Positions 45,946 through 54,655 are shown, counted from the stretch's first letter. The stretch: 64,000 bases of DNA from CALZJC01 sp963781065 (GCA_963781065.1 CAWAET010000022.1:1-64000); one strand, 5' to 3'. A program made the numbers and translations. Notes: generated by a model not told the origin, from the letters alone.

Positions 45946-46407
45946 CTAGGTCCCCTCTCCCAGCCGTTTGACGAACGGCCGCAGCGACGACGGCTGGAAG
46001 CCGAGGCTCTCGAAGAAGCGCTCGATGCCGGTCATCTCCGCGTTCACCATGGTGCGCACCGCGGTGGCGCCCTGGGCCTCGAAATAGGCCATCATGGCCT
46101 CGGCCAGCCGTCGCCCGACCGCCTGGCCGCGGGCCTCGGGATCGACGCCCAGGACCTCGATCCAGCCGGTGGGCTCCTCCATGCCGAACTCGCCCGAGCG
46201 GATCTCGCCGAACATGAAGCCCACCACGCGGCCGCCGCTCTCGGCCACCACCGAGGCCTCCGGATCGCGCCGCGAGTAGTAAGCCATGCGCTGCTCCCAG
46301 ACGTCGGGCCGGTAGTCGCCGCCGATCTTCTCGTCGATACCGATGATCTCCCCGAGGTCCGTGTCCTCGAGGCAGCGGATCCGCACTTCTGGCGTCGTCT
46401 CGCTCAT
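45946..46407 (-). CDS. GNAT family N-acetyltransferase
   Basis: The 153-residue GNAT fold has EVLGVDPEARGQAVGRRLAE near residue 85, the acetyl-CoA pyrophosphate loop (Q/RxxGxG/A), and VNAEMTGIERFFESLGFQPS, as in RimI-like enzymes. The substrate is unknown. It ends 5 bases before the di-iron gene and opens the four-gene operon divergent from lipA. Confidence 0.9.
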   Translation of the reverse strand: MSETTPEVRIRCLEDTDLGEIIGIDEKIGGDYRPDVWEQRMAYYSRRDPEASVVAESGGRVVGFMFGEIRSGEFGMEEPTGWIEVLGVDPEARGQAVGRRLAEAMMAYFEAQGATAVRTMVNAEMTGIERFFESLGFQPSSLRPFVKRLGEGT

Positions 46408-46533
46408 CTTGATGTCGCCGGTTCTCGATCCCGGCCCTCCATTGCGCCAACTGAGACCAGTCTACCCGCCGGCTGGGAATGGCGGCAACAGGTTTCCCGG
46501 CAAACAGGTGCTTCGCGAGCGCCTGCCAACCGG

Positions 46534-47485
46534 ATGCCCAGCCGCAGTTCGATAGACTCCAAGCCGGTGAGCGAATCTCTGGTACAGATCGGACGGCGAG
46601 AGCGATCGGGGGGACGGCCGCCCTGGCTGCGCATCCGTCTGGCGACCCCCGAGCCCTACCACCAGGTCAAGGGGCTGGTGGAAAAGCTGAGCCTCAACAC
46701 CGTCTGCCAGGAGGCCCGCTGCCCCAACATCTACGAGTGCTGGGGCGAGCACGGCACCGCCACCTTCATGATCCTGGGCGACGTCTGCACCCGCCGCTGC
46801 GGCTTTTGCGCCGTCACTACCGGCCGGCCGGCGCCGGGCGGTCGACGCCGACGAGCCCGAGCACGTGGCCGAGGCGGTGGCGACGATGGGCCTCAAGCAC
46901 GCCGTGATCACGTCGGTCGACCGGGACGACCTTCCGGACGGCGGCGCCGGCCACTTCGCCGAAGTGATCGAGGCGATCCACCGCCGCCGCCCGCAGACCG
47001 GGGTCGAGGTGCTGACGCCGGACTTCCGCGGCGTCGGCGAGGCGCTCGACGTCGTGCTGGCGGCGCGGCCGGAGGTCTTCTCGCACAACATGGAGACGGT
47101 GCCGCGGCTCTACCGCCAGGCGCGCCCCGGCAGCAGCTACCGGCGCTCGCTGGCGCTGCTCGAGGACGCCGCCGGGCGGCGCGACGCCGGCCGCTATCCC
47201 GGCACCATCAAGACCAGCATCATGGTCGGGCTGGGCGAGCGGCCCGAGGAGGTGAGCGCGACCCTGGGCGACATCCGCGCCGCCGGCGTCGAGGTGCTCA
47301 CCATCGGCCAGTACCTGCAGCCGACCCGCGACCACCTGCCGGTCGACCGCTGGGTCCACCCCGACGAGTTCGCCGCCTACCGCGACGAGGCCCTGGCGCT
47401 GGGCTTCCGCCACTGCGAGTCGGGCCCCATGGTGCGCAGCTCGTACCACGCCCACGAGCACGTCGGCGCCAGCCTGCGGGACTGA
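46534..47485 (+). pseudogene. lipA: Lipoyl synthase, interrupted by a one-base frameshift
   Basis: The first part reads in one frame from 46534 (a GTG at 46567 is also possible) to about 46840, with the auxiliary cluster motif CQEARCPNIYECW and the radical-SAM motif CTRRCGFC. The rest, MGLKHAVITSVDRDDLPDGG to the end at 47485, is in the next frame. The break lies in GCGCCGGGCGGTCGAC (46831-46846), where removing one G restores the usual order of a TGRP motif, then DADEP. LipA inserts sulfur into octanoyl groups. Both halves are otherwise well preserved, so a base-call or assembly error or a very recent mutation is more likely than a decayed gene. lipB lies at 49661-50371. Confidence 0.85.
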
Positions 47486-47592
47486 CCCGATCCGCCGCCC
47501 GGCCCCGATCCGCTGCCCGGCCCCGGCTGGCGGCGCCGTGGCCAGGCTGGCCGATCACACGTCGAGGCCCGCAGCGGGCGGCCGAGCCCCGC

Positions 47593-49029
47593 TCATCCCT
47601 TGATCACCCCCAGCGGCTTCAGCCGGGCGACCTTGCGGCCGATGCCGGCTCGCTCGACCACGTCGACCACCTCCGCCACGTCCTTGTAGGCCTCGGGCAT
47701 CTCCTCGGCTACGGTGCGCATGCCCGCCGCCATGACCACCACGCCGCGCGCCCGCATCTCGGCCATCAGGTCGCGGCCGCGGGCCGCCTTCTTCGCCTGG
47801 TTGCGGCTCATCCGCCGGCCGGCGCCGTGGCAGGTTGAGCCGAAGGTCTCCCGATACGCCTTCTTGGTGCCCACCAGCACGTAGGAGTAGCGCCCCATGT
47901 CGCCCGGGATCAGCACCGGCTGACCGACATGGCGGTAGGGCGCCGGGGTCTGGGGATGGCCCGGCGGGTAGGCGCGGGTGGCGCCCTTGCGGTGGACGCA
48001 GACCCGCTGCTTGCGGCCGTCGATCTCGAAGGTCTCGAACTTGGCGATGTTGTGGCAGACGTCGTAGACCACCTCGATCGCCGCCTCCCCGGGCCCTGTC
48101 CCGAGGCCGGCGGCGAAGCTCTCGCGCACCCAGTGGGTCATCACCTGACGGTTGGCGAAGGCGTAGTTGGCCGCCGCCGCCATGGCGCCCAGATAGCGCT
48201 TGCCCTCGCTCGAGCCGAGCGGCGCGCAGCAGAGCTGGCGGTCGGGCAGCCGGATGCCGTACTTCTCGACCGCTCGCAGCATGACCTTGAGGTGGTCCGA
48301 GCAGACCTGGTGGCCGAGGCCGCGCGAGCCCGAGTGCAGCGTGATGGTGATCTGGTCGAGCCGCAGGCCCAGGGCCGCCGCCGCTACCGGGTCGAAGATC
48401 TCGTCGACGGCCTGGATCTCGGCGAAGTGGTTGCCCGAGCCCAGGGTGCCGAGCTGGCCGGCGCCACGCTCGAGCGCCCGCTCGGAGACCAGCTCGGGCT
48501 CGGCTCCCGGCAGCCGGCCGCCCTCCTCGAGGAACTCGAGGTCACGCTTGGTGCCCAGGCCCCGCTTGACCGCCCAGGCGGCGCCGTGGCCGAGCACCCC
48601 GGCGAGCTCGCGCCGGCCCAGGTGCAGGTCGCGGCGCCCGCGGCCGACGCCGGTCGGGATGTTGCCGTAGAGGGCGGCCACGACCTCCTTCAGCCGTGGC
48701 GCCAGGTCCTCGCGGCTCAGCCGCGAGCGCAGCAGGCGGACGCCGCAGTTGATGTCGTAACCCACTCCACCGGGCGAGACCACGCCCTCGTCGGCGTCCA
48801 TCGCCGCCACGCCGCCGATGGGAAAGCCGTACCCCCAGTGGATGTCGGGCATCGCCAGCGAGGCCTCCAGGATGCCCGGCAGCCAGGCCACGTTGGCCAC
48901 CTGCTCGAGCGCCGGGTCGTGACGCAGGTCCTCCATCAGCCGGTCGTCGGCGTAGACGATCCCGTCGACCCGCATGCCGCCGGTGCGGGGCAGCCGCCAC
49001 CGGGTCTCGTCGATCTTCTCGACCTTCAT
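47593..49029 (-). CDS. rtcB: RNA-splicing ligase RtcB
   Basis: The 478-residue protein has GYDINCGVRLLRS near residue 92, with the Mn-binding Cys, GSGNHFAEIQ near residue 202, HSGSRGLGHQV near residue 238 and TCHGAGRRMSR near residue 405 with the His that forms the GMP adduct. It joins 2',3'-cyclic phosphate and 5'-OH RNA ends. The archease gene upstream on the same strand encodes its usual activator. Start ATG at 49029, AGGAG upstream. Confidence 0.95.
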   Translation of the reverse strand: MKVEKIDETRWRLPRTGGMRVDGIVYADDRLMEDLRHDPALEQVANVAWLPGILEASLAMPDIHWGYGFPIGGVAAMDADEGVVSPGGVGYDINCGVRLLRSRLSREDLAPRLKEVVAALYGNIPTGVGRGRRDLHLGRRELAGVLGHGAAWAVKRGLGTKRDLEFLEEGGRLPGAEPELVSERALERGAGQLGTLGSGNHFAEIQAVDEIFDPVAAAALGLRLDQITITLHSGSRGLGHQVCSDHLKVMLRAVEKYGIRLPDRQLCCAPLGSSEGKRYLGAMAAAANYAFANRQVMTHWVRESFAAGLGTGPGEAAIEVVYDVCHNIAKFETFEIDGRKQRVCVHRKGATRAYPPGHPQTPAPYRHVGQPVLIPGDMGRYSYVLVGTKKAYRETFGSTCHGAGRRMSRNQAKKAARGRDLMAEMRARGVVVMAAGMRTVAEEMPEAYKDVAEVVDVVERAGIGRKVARLKPLGVIKG

Positions 49030-49162
49030 CGGCGGTCTCCTCTCCCCAGGAGTCTAGCCCGGCCTGCGCTCCAACTCTCGACTATGCCGACGTATGTCCC
49101 TGAATCTGCGAGACTTCCCTCGGTCGCTCATCCTCGTCGACGCTTGGCGCCTGGGGCTGTGG

Positions 49163-49588
49163 TCAGATGTCGAAGATGACCCGCGCCCGCCAGCCGTGGT
49201 CGGTGCGCTCCACCGACAGGCCGTGGTAGGTGATCGCCTTGATCGCCACCTTGTGCGGATGGCGCTGCGGGTCGTGCGGCTCGCCGAGGAAATCGCCGGT
49301 CAGCCGCGGGCCGGCCGCGCCGCGGTCGACGATCGCCAGCTCGCCGCCGGCCGCCAGGAAGCCCTCGACCTCGAACAGGTAGAGCGCCTCGCCCAGCCAT
49401 TCGACGAGCAACAGCTCGAGGTCGGCGGCGACGAGCGTGACCGGGCGGGCGCCGCTCGGGCGCACCCGGCCGACGTCGGTGATGCAGTCGGTCATTGCCC
49501 GCGCGGCCTCGCGGAACAGGCCCTCGAGATCCTCGGCCGTCACCACGACGCCGGCGTCGGCGGTGTGGTCGAGCGGTTCCCAGGGCAT
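49163..49588 (-). CDS. Archease
   Basis: The 141-residue protein begins MPWEPLDHTADAGVVV and ends RARVIFDI, the two most conserved ends of the archease family, whose Asp residues bind metal. Archease speeds up guanylylation and turnover by RtcB. The gene lies 133 bases upstream of rtcB and 72 bases downstream of lipB, all on the minus strand. A longer start at 49627 is possible but adds no conserved sequence. Confidence 0.9.
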   Translation of the reverse strand: MPWEPLDHTADAGVVVTAEDLEGLFREAARAMTDCITDVGRVRPSGARPVTLVAADLELLLVEWLGEALYLFEVEGFLAAGGELAIVDRGAAGPRLTGDFLGEPHDPQRHPHKVAIKAITYHGLSVERTDHGWRARVIFDI

Positions 49589-49660
49589 TGGGGATCCGGC
49601 AGCCTGTGGTGCAAGTCGGCGCGCCATCTTGCGGCGGGCCGGTCTGCGGTGTCGCCGCCG

Positions 49661-50371
49661 CTAGCCGCCTCGCGCCAGCCCGGTCGAGACCTCGCCTACG
49701 AGCCCCGCGGCGCCACCCGGCAGCGGCGCCAGCCGGCGCTCGAAGACGGCGGCGAAATGGCCGGCGCAGAGCTCGGCCGCCGCCGCCGGCTCCACCCGGC
49801 GGCCGGTCAGCCGCTCGACCGAGGTCATCCGCACCCCGGCGAGGCCGCACGGCACGATGCCGTCGAAGTAGGACAGGTCGGTGGTCAGGTTGAGGGCGAA
49901 GCCGTGGGTGGTGAGCCAGCGGCTCAGGTGGACGCCGATCGAGGCGATCTTCGCCTGCCCCACCCAGACCCCGATCTCCGGCTGGTTGCCGCGCCCCTCG
50001 GCCTCCACACCCAGATCGGCCAGGGTGCGCACCAGCACCGCCTGCAGGTCGCGCACGTAACGGCGCACGTCGCGCCGGTCCGGGTCGAGGTCGAGGATCG
50101 GGTAGCCCACCAGCTGCCCCGGCCCGTGATACGTCACCTGGCCGCCGCGGTCGCTCTCCTCAACCGTCACCCCGCGCGCCGCCAGCCAGGCGGCGCCGGC
50201 GCGCACGTCGGCCCGGTCGGCGCTGCGCCCCAGGGTGTAGACGTGCTCGTGCTCGAGCAGCAGCAGGTGCTCGGGGCCGCCGGCGCGCAGGCGGTCGCGC
50301 AATCGTTCCTGCAGCTCGACGGCGGCTCGATAGTCGAGCCGGCCCAGGAAGCCGTGGCGTAGCTCTCTCAT
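49661..50371 (-). CDS. lipB: Octanoyltransferase
   Basis: The 236-residue protein has GGQVTYHGPGQLVGYPILDL near residue 79, the family signature, KIASIGVHLSRWLTTHGFAL with the conserved Lys near residue 142, and GIVPCGLAGVRMTS with the catalytic Cys near residue 175. It moves octanoyl from ACP to lipoyl domains, the step before LipA. lipA is at 46534-47485 on the other strand, and a lipoyl-dependent E2 is at the right edge. Start chosen at 50371, where the conserved sequence begins. Confidence 0.93.
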   Translation of the reverse strand: MRELRHGFLGRLDYRAAVELQERLRDRLRAGGPEHLLLLEHEHVYTLGRSADRADVRAGAAWLAARGVTVEESDRGGQVTYHGPGQLVGYPILDLDPDRRDVRRYVRDLQAVLVRTLADLGVEAEGRGNQPEIGVWVGQAKIASIGVHLSRWLTTHGFALNLTTDLSYFDGIVPCGLAGVRMTSVERLTGRRVEPAAAAELCAGHFAAVFERRLAPLPGGAAGLVGEVSTGLARGG

Positions 50372-50523
50372 CTCGATGGCCCGCAGGCGCCCGCGGCGAT
50401 CCGCTCCGGCGGGCCTGCTCGCGCTTTGATGGTAGCAACCCACAGGGCCCGCAGGGCGGAGCGGGAGATGCCGCGGCGGCCAGCCGGCGGCGGGCCGGGG
50501 CGACGGCGAGCGGCGGTCGACCG

Positions 50524-50689
50524 CTAGTGTAGTGTCTCCGACTTGCCTTGCCGTATGGGCGAGCTAGCGGCGTCGCTGGCAAGGCGCGCTGACGCAGGCA
50601 TAGCCGAGCCTATGTCGAGGAAGCGCAACGCCGCCAGCGGCGTCGATAGCCGTCCAGCCGGTAAGGCGAAGTCGGAGACACTTCACTAG
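50524..50689. repeat. Inverted-repeat element B, 166 bp
   Basis: The ends CTAGTGTAGTGTCTCCGACT and, on the other strand, CTAGTGAAGTGTCTCCGACT form imperfect terminal inverted repeats of about 30 bp (50524-50553 and 50660-50689). The inner part is also an inverted repeat around GTCGCTGGCAAGGCGCG (50572-50588) and its near complement at 50621-50645. It encodes nothing and sits between lipB and the ECF sigma gene. A single end copy is at 7938-7968, and a diverged relative at 6539-6698 shares the centre. Confidence 0.75.
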
Positions 50690-50741
50690 CTTGCGACTGC
50701 TGTTACACTGCCGCAGCAAGGCACACCGAGGGTCGGTCGCT

Positions 50742-51278
50742 TTGAGTCTGGGGAACACCGCACCGGAACGCGCTCTCGAGCGCTCGCTGGACGAGCTCCG
50801 GCCCCGCCTGCGTCGGCTCTTCGCCCACCACCGGATCCCGCCCGAGGACGCCGAGGACATCCTGCAGCAGACCCTGCTGGCCTACCTCTACAAGCGCGAC
50901 TCGGTGCAGGACTTCGACAAGTGGCTGCTGGGCGCGGTGCGCAACCGCTGCCTGATGTACCTGCGCGGCCACCGGCGGCGCTTCTACACCGCCATCGACG
51001 CGGCGATCCTCGACGAGCTGGCCGAGCAGGGCGTGCCGCCGCAGGAGCAGAACGACTTCCAGCGCGACCTCAGCCGCGTCGTCGGCCAGCTGACCGCCAA
51101 GTGCCGCGAGCTCCTCGAGCTGCGCTTCGGCCTCGGCTACGACCCGCCGGAGGCGGCCCGCCGCCTGGGCTACCGGCCCTCCGGCATCTACAAGACGATC
51201 GAGCGCTGCCTGGCGGCGCTGGCCCGCGGCATGACCGAGGCGGGGCTGGTGGAGCGGCGCGAGCCGCCGGGCGAGTAG
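50742..51278 (+). CDS. ECF-type RNA polymerase sigma factor
   Basis: The 178-residue protein has region 2 (about 20-80, PPEDAEDILQQTLLAYLYKR then GAVRNRCLMYLR) and region 4 (about 118-170, CRELLELRFGLGYDPPEAAR, then a HTH ending PSGIYKTIERCLAALARG). No anti-sigma factor gene is adjacent. The TTG start at 50742 is chosen because GAGGGT lies 6 bases upstream and the frame upstream runs into repeat element B. Its regulon is unknown. Confidence 0.85.
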   Translation: MSLGNTAPERALERSLDELRPRLRRLFAHHRIPPEDAEDILQQTLLAYLYKRDSVQDFDKWLLGAVRNRCLMYLRGHRRRFYTAIDAAILDELAEQGVPPQEQNDFQRDLSRVVGQLTAKCRELLELRFGLGYDPPEAARRLGYRPSGIYKTIERCLAALARGMTEAGLVERREPPGE

Positions 51279-51280
51279 CG

Positions 51281-51303
51281 GCGGGCCCTCAGAGAAGGCC
51301 CGC
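51281..51303 (+). terminator. Hairpin after the sigma factor gene
   Basis: GCGGGCC and GGCCCGC form a 7-bp perfect stem with a 9-base loop, 3 bases after the stop at 51278. No T-tract follows, so it may be a weak terminator. Confidence 0.35.
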
Positions 51304-51340
51304 GATCAAGCCGTAGCGGTCCGCCGCGCCGTCTTGGGCG

Positions 51341-51433
51341 CTACTCCGCGGCCTCGGGCTCAGAGATCCGATAGCGCGAGAGATCCTCGAGATCGCCGTT
51401 GAAGGTGTCGAGGTCGACCTCACCATCGATGCA
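51341..51433 (-). pseudogene. Remnant of a GH25 lysozyme gene, 3' end only
   Basis: On the minus strand these bases read a 30-residue tail with GEVDLDTFNGDLEDLSRYRI and a stop codon. The intact GH25 gene at 54951-55730 ends GDVDLDTFNGGLERLAGLRI in the same position. A 24-base block is identical (51395-51418 and 55005-55028). A stop codon at 51446-51448 closes the frame upstream, and the remaining 230 residues are missing. This is a broken paralogue in direct orientation 3.6 kb from the intact copy. The stretch 51434-51557 holds nothing else I recognise. Confidence 0.75.
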
Positions 51434-51557
51434 CCCGCGCGAGAGTCAGCGCGGCCCGCGGTCCGGCCCCGAGTCGCCGAGTGCACGCGTGATGTTGCTG
51501 GCTTCCGCAAGCACCGGCGTCAGCGCCGGGCCTATCTGAGCCCGTTCCGATCGAAAC

Positions 51558-51563
51558 TATAAT
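51558..51563 (+). promoter_or_regulatory. Perfect TATAAT -10 box
   Basis: TATAAT at 51558-51563 lies about 140 bases before the ATG at 51702. A weak -35 (CTGAGC) is 16 bases upstream. A consensus -10 box is rare in a genome of this GC content. It would drive the glycosyltransferase-like gene. Confidence 0.45.
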
Positions 51564-51701
51564 GGACACAGTACGAGCGACCCGAATTGCTCCAGTCCTT
51601 GCACATCGTGCTCGATGCCCGAGTGCGGATCAGCAGCACATGTTGCTGTTCTTCCAGTTCGCCCCCGCACCGTTGGACGGGGGTTCAGCTGGGCGGCCTG
51701 T

Positions 51702-53123
51702 ATGAAGGTCCTTGACACCTTGCGAGTGCTGGTCACTGAGCCAGTCGATCCGTCCCGTGTCGGCTACAAGTGGTTGACCCCAGCGCTGCGGGCGTTGGAG
51801 TGCGACGCCATGCCAATGCCAACGCTCGCCGCCGTGCAGCTGCTGGGCCCCGGCGGCTACCGCTCGATGCTGCGCCGTGTGGTCGAAGAGTGGCTGCCAC
51901 ACGTCCTGTTGATTCGCCCCCCCCTTGATTTCCTCGACGCCCAGACCAGCAACGCCATTCGCAACTTGGGGACCCAAATCGTGGGTCTGACTCGTCCGGC
52001 CGGGATACATCCCCCTTGGAGCGACCTGCAATTCGAGGACCTGCGCAGTAGACTCGACGCGTGGCTGACGCCCGAGCCACACCGTGCCGCGCTTCGCGCA
52101 GGAGCCCGTCTGGTGCGATGGGCCGCCGCGCCGGCCAGTGTCGAAACGGTTGAAGACCCGGCCGCGCCGCAATTCCAGGTCGCGATCGTGGCACCGGCCA
52201 CCGAGGAACGCGCCGCCCTGGCTCGGGCGCTCGCAGCTGAGGTGGGGCTCAAGGTCGGCTGTTTCGGCCCCGGGTGGGCTGCCGGGCCATTGACGCACCA
52301 AAGCCGGATCGGCCTGCTCCGCCGAGCGGCAGTCGTGGTCACCTTCACCGAGCGAATTGGCCTGATCGACAGCACCTTCTTCGAAGCGGCGCAGCTTGGC
52401 AAGTTGCAGGTCGTAGAGTGGTGCGCAGACCTCGCGCGCTACGTGCCCACCGGTGGCAACCTCGCCACTTTCGTGACATCCCACGATTGCATGACCCGGC
52501 TTCGCGGGTGGCAGTCCCTGCCGCTCTGGACCGCCGTCCCGCCCCTACGGGAGGTATGGGCGTCATGGGTCGAAGGCCTCGAGCGGCCCGACCTACCAGA
52601 CCGACAGTCGAGTCCTGCTCTGGCCCAGCTCTACGCGTCGCTGACCCACGTCTACGAGGCACGGAATCTCCTCTTGCAAGCGATATCCTGTGCCGAGTCC
52701 TGGGCGATCATGGCGCCCGACGATCCCGATCCCCATGTTGCCCGAGCGCGATGCCACGCGGCTCGGGCGGAGTGGCGAGCGGCCCTGCAAGCCACCAATG
52801 GACTCCGGTCCCGGCTGCGGGGAACTGTCCCAGTCGCATCCTCGGACCAACACGCCTTCCTTCGGCCTGCGTGGACGGGAACGGCCCTTGGGAAGTCGCG
52901 CGCTGTGGACCCGACGGTCGACCTCTCGGTGCTTCGACTTACCGCGTTCGTGGCGCTCGATCAGGTCGCCGCTGCACTGCACGACGTAAGTGGAATGACG
53001 GTGCGACATCGTGCGGCGGTCGCGCAAGCGTACGAAACACTCTGGAGCAATCCCGACTCGGTCAGGGTCTACGAGGCCCTCTCTTCAAACGAGCCCGTCG
53101 AAGGCCCACCTCAGCAGACCTAG
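51702..53123 (+). CDS. CgeB-like glycosyltransferase, probable
   Basis: The 473-residue protein starts at ATG 51702. The N-terminal half contains VLLIRPPLDFLDAQ near residue 68 and a conserved Gly-rich stretch, as in the DUF3880 part of CgeB-like enzymes. VGCFGPGWAAGPLTHQSRIG near residue 186, then STFFEAAQLGKLQVVEWCAD near residue 227, resembles the donor-binding part of Glyco_trans_1_2, where RxFE-A-xG is usual. The last 170 residues are helical and unrecognised. Codon use is less GC-biased than that of the neighbours. The gene converges on the 511-residue protein gene, stops sharing CTAG. Assignment to a GT-B fold is moderate. Confidence 0.5.
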   Translation: MKVLDTLRVLVTEPVDPSRVGYKWLTPALRALECDAMPMPTLAAVQLLGPGGYRSMLRRVVEEWLPHVLLIRPPLDFLDAQTSNAIRNLGTQIVGLTRPAGIHPPWSDLQFEDLRSRLDAWLTPEPHRAALRAGARLVRWAAAPASVETVEDPAAPQFQVAIVAPATEERAALARALAAEVGLKVGCFGPGWAAGPLTHQSRIGLLRRAAVVVTFTERIGLIDSTFFEAAQLGKLQVVEWCADLARYVPTGGNLATFVTSHDCMTRLRGWQSLPLWTAVPPLREVWASWVEGLERPDLPDRQSSPALAQLYASLTHVYEARNLLLQAISCAESWAIMAPDDPDPHVARARCHAARAEWRAALQATNGLRSRLRGTVPVASSDQHAFLRPAWTGTALGKSRAVDPTVDLSVLRLTAFVALDQVAAALHDVSGMTVRHRAAVAQAYETLWSNPDSVRVYEALSSNEPVEGPPQQT

Positions 53124-54655
53124 GAGTTGGGGTCGCTGTCCTGGCCAGCGACGGGTGCCGCAGGCGCCGCAGGTGTCTCGGATGCCGCAGGTGCCGCAGG
53201 TGTCTCGGCGCCGGGGCCGTCGCCTACGCCAGTCACATACTTGCGCGGGAGGTACTTGTTGACCCACATCTTGGCAAGTTCGAGGCCGTCGATGGGCTTG
53301 ATGTAATACGTAATCGGGACGCCAGCCTTGCCGGCAATGCACTTCTCAATGTAGTCCTCGAAGGCCGTCATGGCCGTGTTGATGTCGATGACCTTGTTCT
53401 TGCCGGCCTGGAGCTCGCCGAGTCCGCTGACGACGCTCTTGATCTCATTGTTGCGAAACGACTCCATCTGCGCACCGGTTCGCGCCCGAGTCGCTGCCTC
53501 GGCCACCGACGCCTGGTCCGCCTGCGTAGCGTTGGCGAGTGTCGCCAACTGTCCCATCATCTTGGCGGGATCGAAATCGGCAAACTGCTTCACGCCCACC
53601 TGGACCTCATTGGCCACGATCGACGGGATAACCCCCATGCACACTATGCTGGCGTGCGCGTTGATTTGCTGCGTGCTCAGCAACTGCTTGGCGCTGTTCG
53701 AGAACGACGAATCTACGCCGAAGCCGCCGCTGACCGACGCGAACCATGAACCCACCTCCATGGACTCCTGGAGGCTGGCAGCAACGGAGGTCAAGCTCTG
53801 CTTGGTGTCGGTCTGCGAAGTCGACTCGATGTTGATCAGCGCTACGAAACTGGAGCCATAGGTCGCTCCGGACAAGATCTTCATCACGGCTGGCGTCTTC
53901 TGTCCGTTCTGCGTCGCCTGGACGATCTCAGCTACGCCCGCGGGAGTGCTCGGGTCGAGGTGCGGCGTGAGCCCCATCGCATTCCACACGTCGATGGCTT
54001 TGTCGACGTCGATCACGCACGGAGCCAGCAGGACGGCGTCTTGCTGCGTCGTCGAGGCCGAGAGGACGAGGGTTCCATCCAGCGAGTGCAGCTCGTGGCT
54101 CTGGGACATCTGATTCTGAACGGCCGTCGTGATCTGGGTGCTGTACTTGTCCCCGAGATACGACAAAGAAGCTCCGATGGAACCCTTGATGTTGTCGATG
54201 TGGTCTTGGGCCGACTGCGATTCCTGATCGAACGAGAAGTACTGAGCGTTCGCCTGCAGCGAATCCGCCGACAATGGCATCCGCTTGATCTGGGTCTTGA
54301 CGTAGTCGAGTGGGCTCTCGTAGGAGTCGTTGACCCCAGGAGGCGTCCCGATCCGAGCCAACTGGGGTGCGGCCGCCGCCGCTGCGGCACCGTAGGCAAC
54401 AGCTGCGTCATTCACCGCCTTCTTGATATTTGCTACCTGTGTATTGAAAGCGGCTGACAACTCAACTCCGGCCTGAGTGAGCTCGGTGGCGGTCATATCA
54501 AGGCTACGATCCAGCGCAATCATGCGATTCAGTGCCGCCTGCGCCTCGTCAACCGGCGCCTGCACGCTCGCGATGGCCTCGAGTTGCGTCAGTATGGCCG
54601 GGGGCACCAGATTACCCAGCGCGAGCGCCGGCGAGTAGGGAATCGATTGGGGCAT
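53120..54655 (-). CDS. Unrecognised 511-residue protein in a low-GC island
   Basis: The protein has no signal peptide or membrane helix. Residues about 20-105 are helical, with an Ala run (AAAAAAAP near residue 90). A central region (about 125-340) is Ser/Thr/Gln-rich with beta-like repeats such as LSGATYGSSFVALINIE and GSWFASVSGGFGVDSSFSNS. A helical stretch follows (about 370-440), and the tail is Pro/Ala-rich with SETPAAPAA-type repeats. Only two or three Cys are present. GC is about 58-60% in sampled lines against about 70% around. From memory, proteins with this N-terminal PLS-ADSL and SGGFGVD pattern also occur in fungi, which I cannot confirm. A pore-forming or structural role is a guess. 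Confidence 0.7.
   Translation of the reverse strand: MPQSIPYSPALALGNLVPPAILTQLEAIASVQAPVDEAQAALNRMIALDRSLDMTATELTQAGVELSAAFNTQVANIKKAVNDAAVAYGAAAAAAAPQLARIGTPPGVNDSYESPLDYVKTQIKRMPLSADSLQANAQYFSFDQESQSAQDHIDNIKGSIGASLSYLGDKYSTQITTAVQNQMSQSHELHSLDGTLVLSASTTQQDAVLLAPCVIDVDKAIDVWNAMGLTPHLDPSTPAGVAEIVQATQNGQKTPAVMKILSGATYGSSFVALINIESTSQTDTKQSLTSVAASLQESMEVGSWFASVSGGFGVDSSFSNSAKQLLSTQQINAHASIVCMGVIPSIVANEVQVGVKQFADFDPAKMMGQLATLANATQADQASVAEAATRARTGAQMESFRNNEIKSVVSGLGELQAGKNKVIDINTAMTAFEDYIEKCIAGKAGVPITYYIKPIDGLELAKMWVNKYLPRKYVTGVGDGPGAETPAAPAASETPAAPAAPVAGQDSDPNS

Noticed and set aside
46820..46850. Programmed frameshift in lipA
   Set aside because: There is no slippery heptamer or following hairpin pattern, and LipA is not known to use frameshifting; an indel is simpler.
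47488..47524. Two copies of an 18-base GC-rich unit after lipA
   Set aside because: Two copies only, low complexity, no sign of function; noted as local duplication.
50510..50526. GGTCGACCGCTA match to an arm of the repeat at 30679-30797
   Set aside because: A 12-base partly palindromic match is too short to call a copy, though it lies next to element B.
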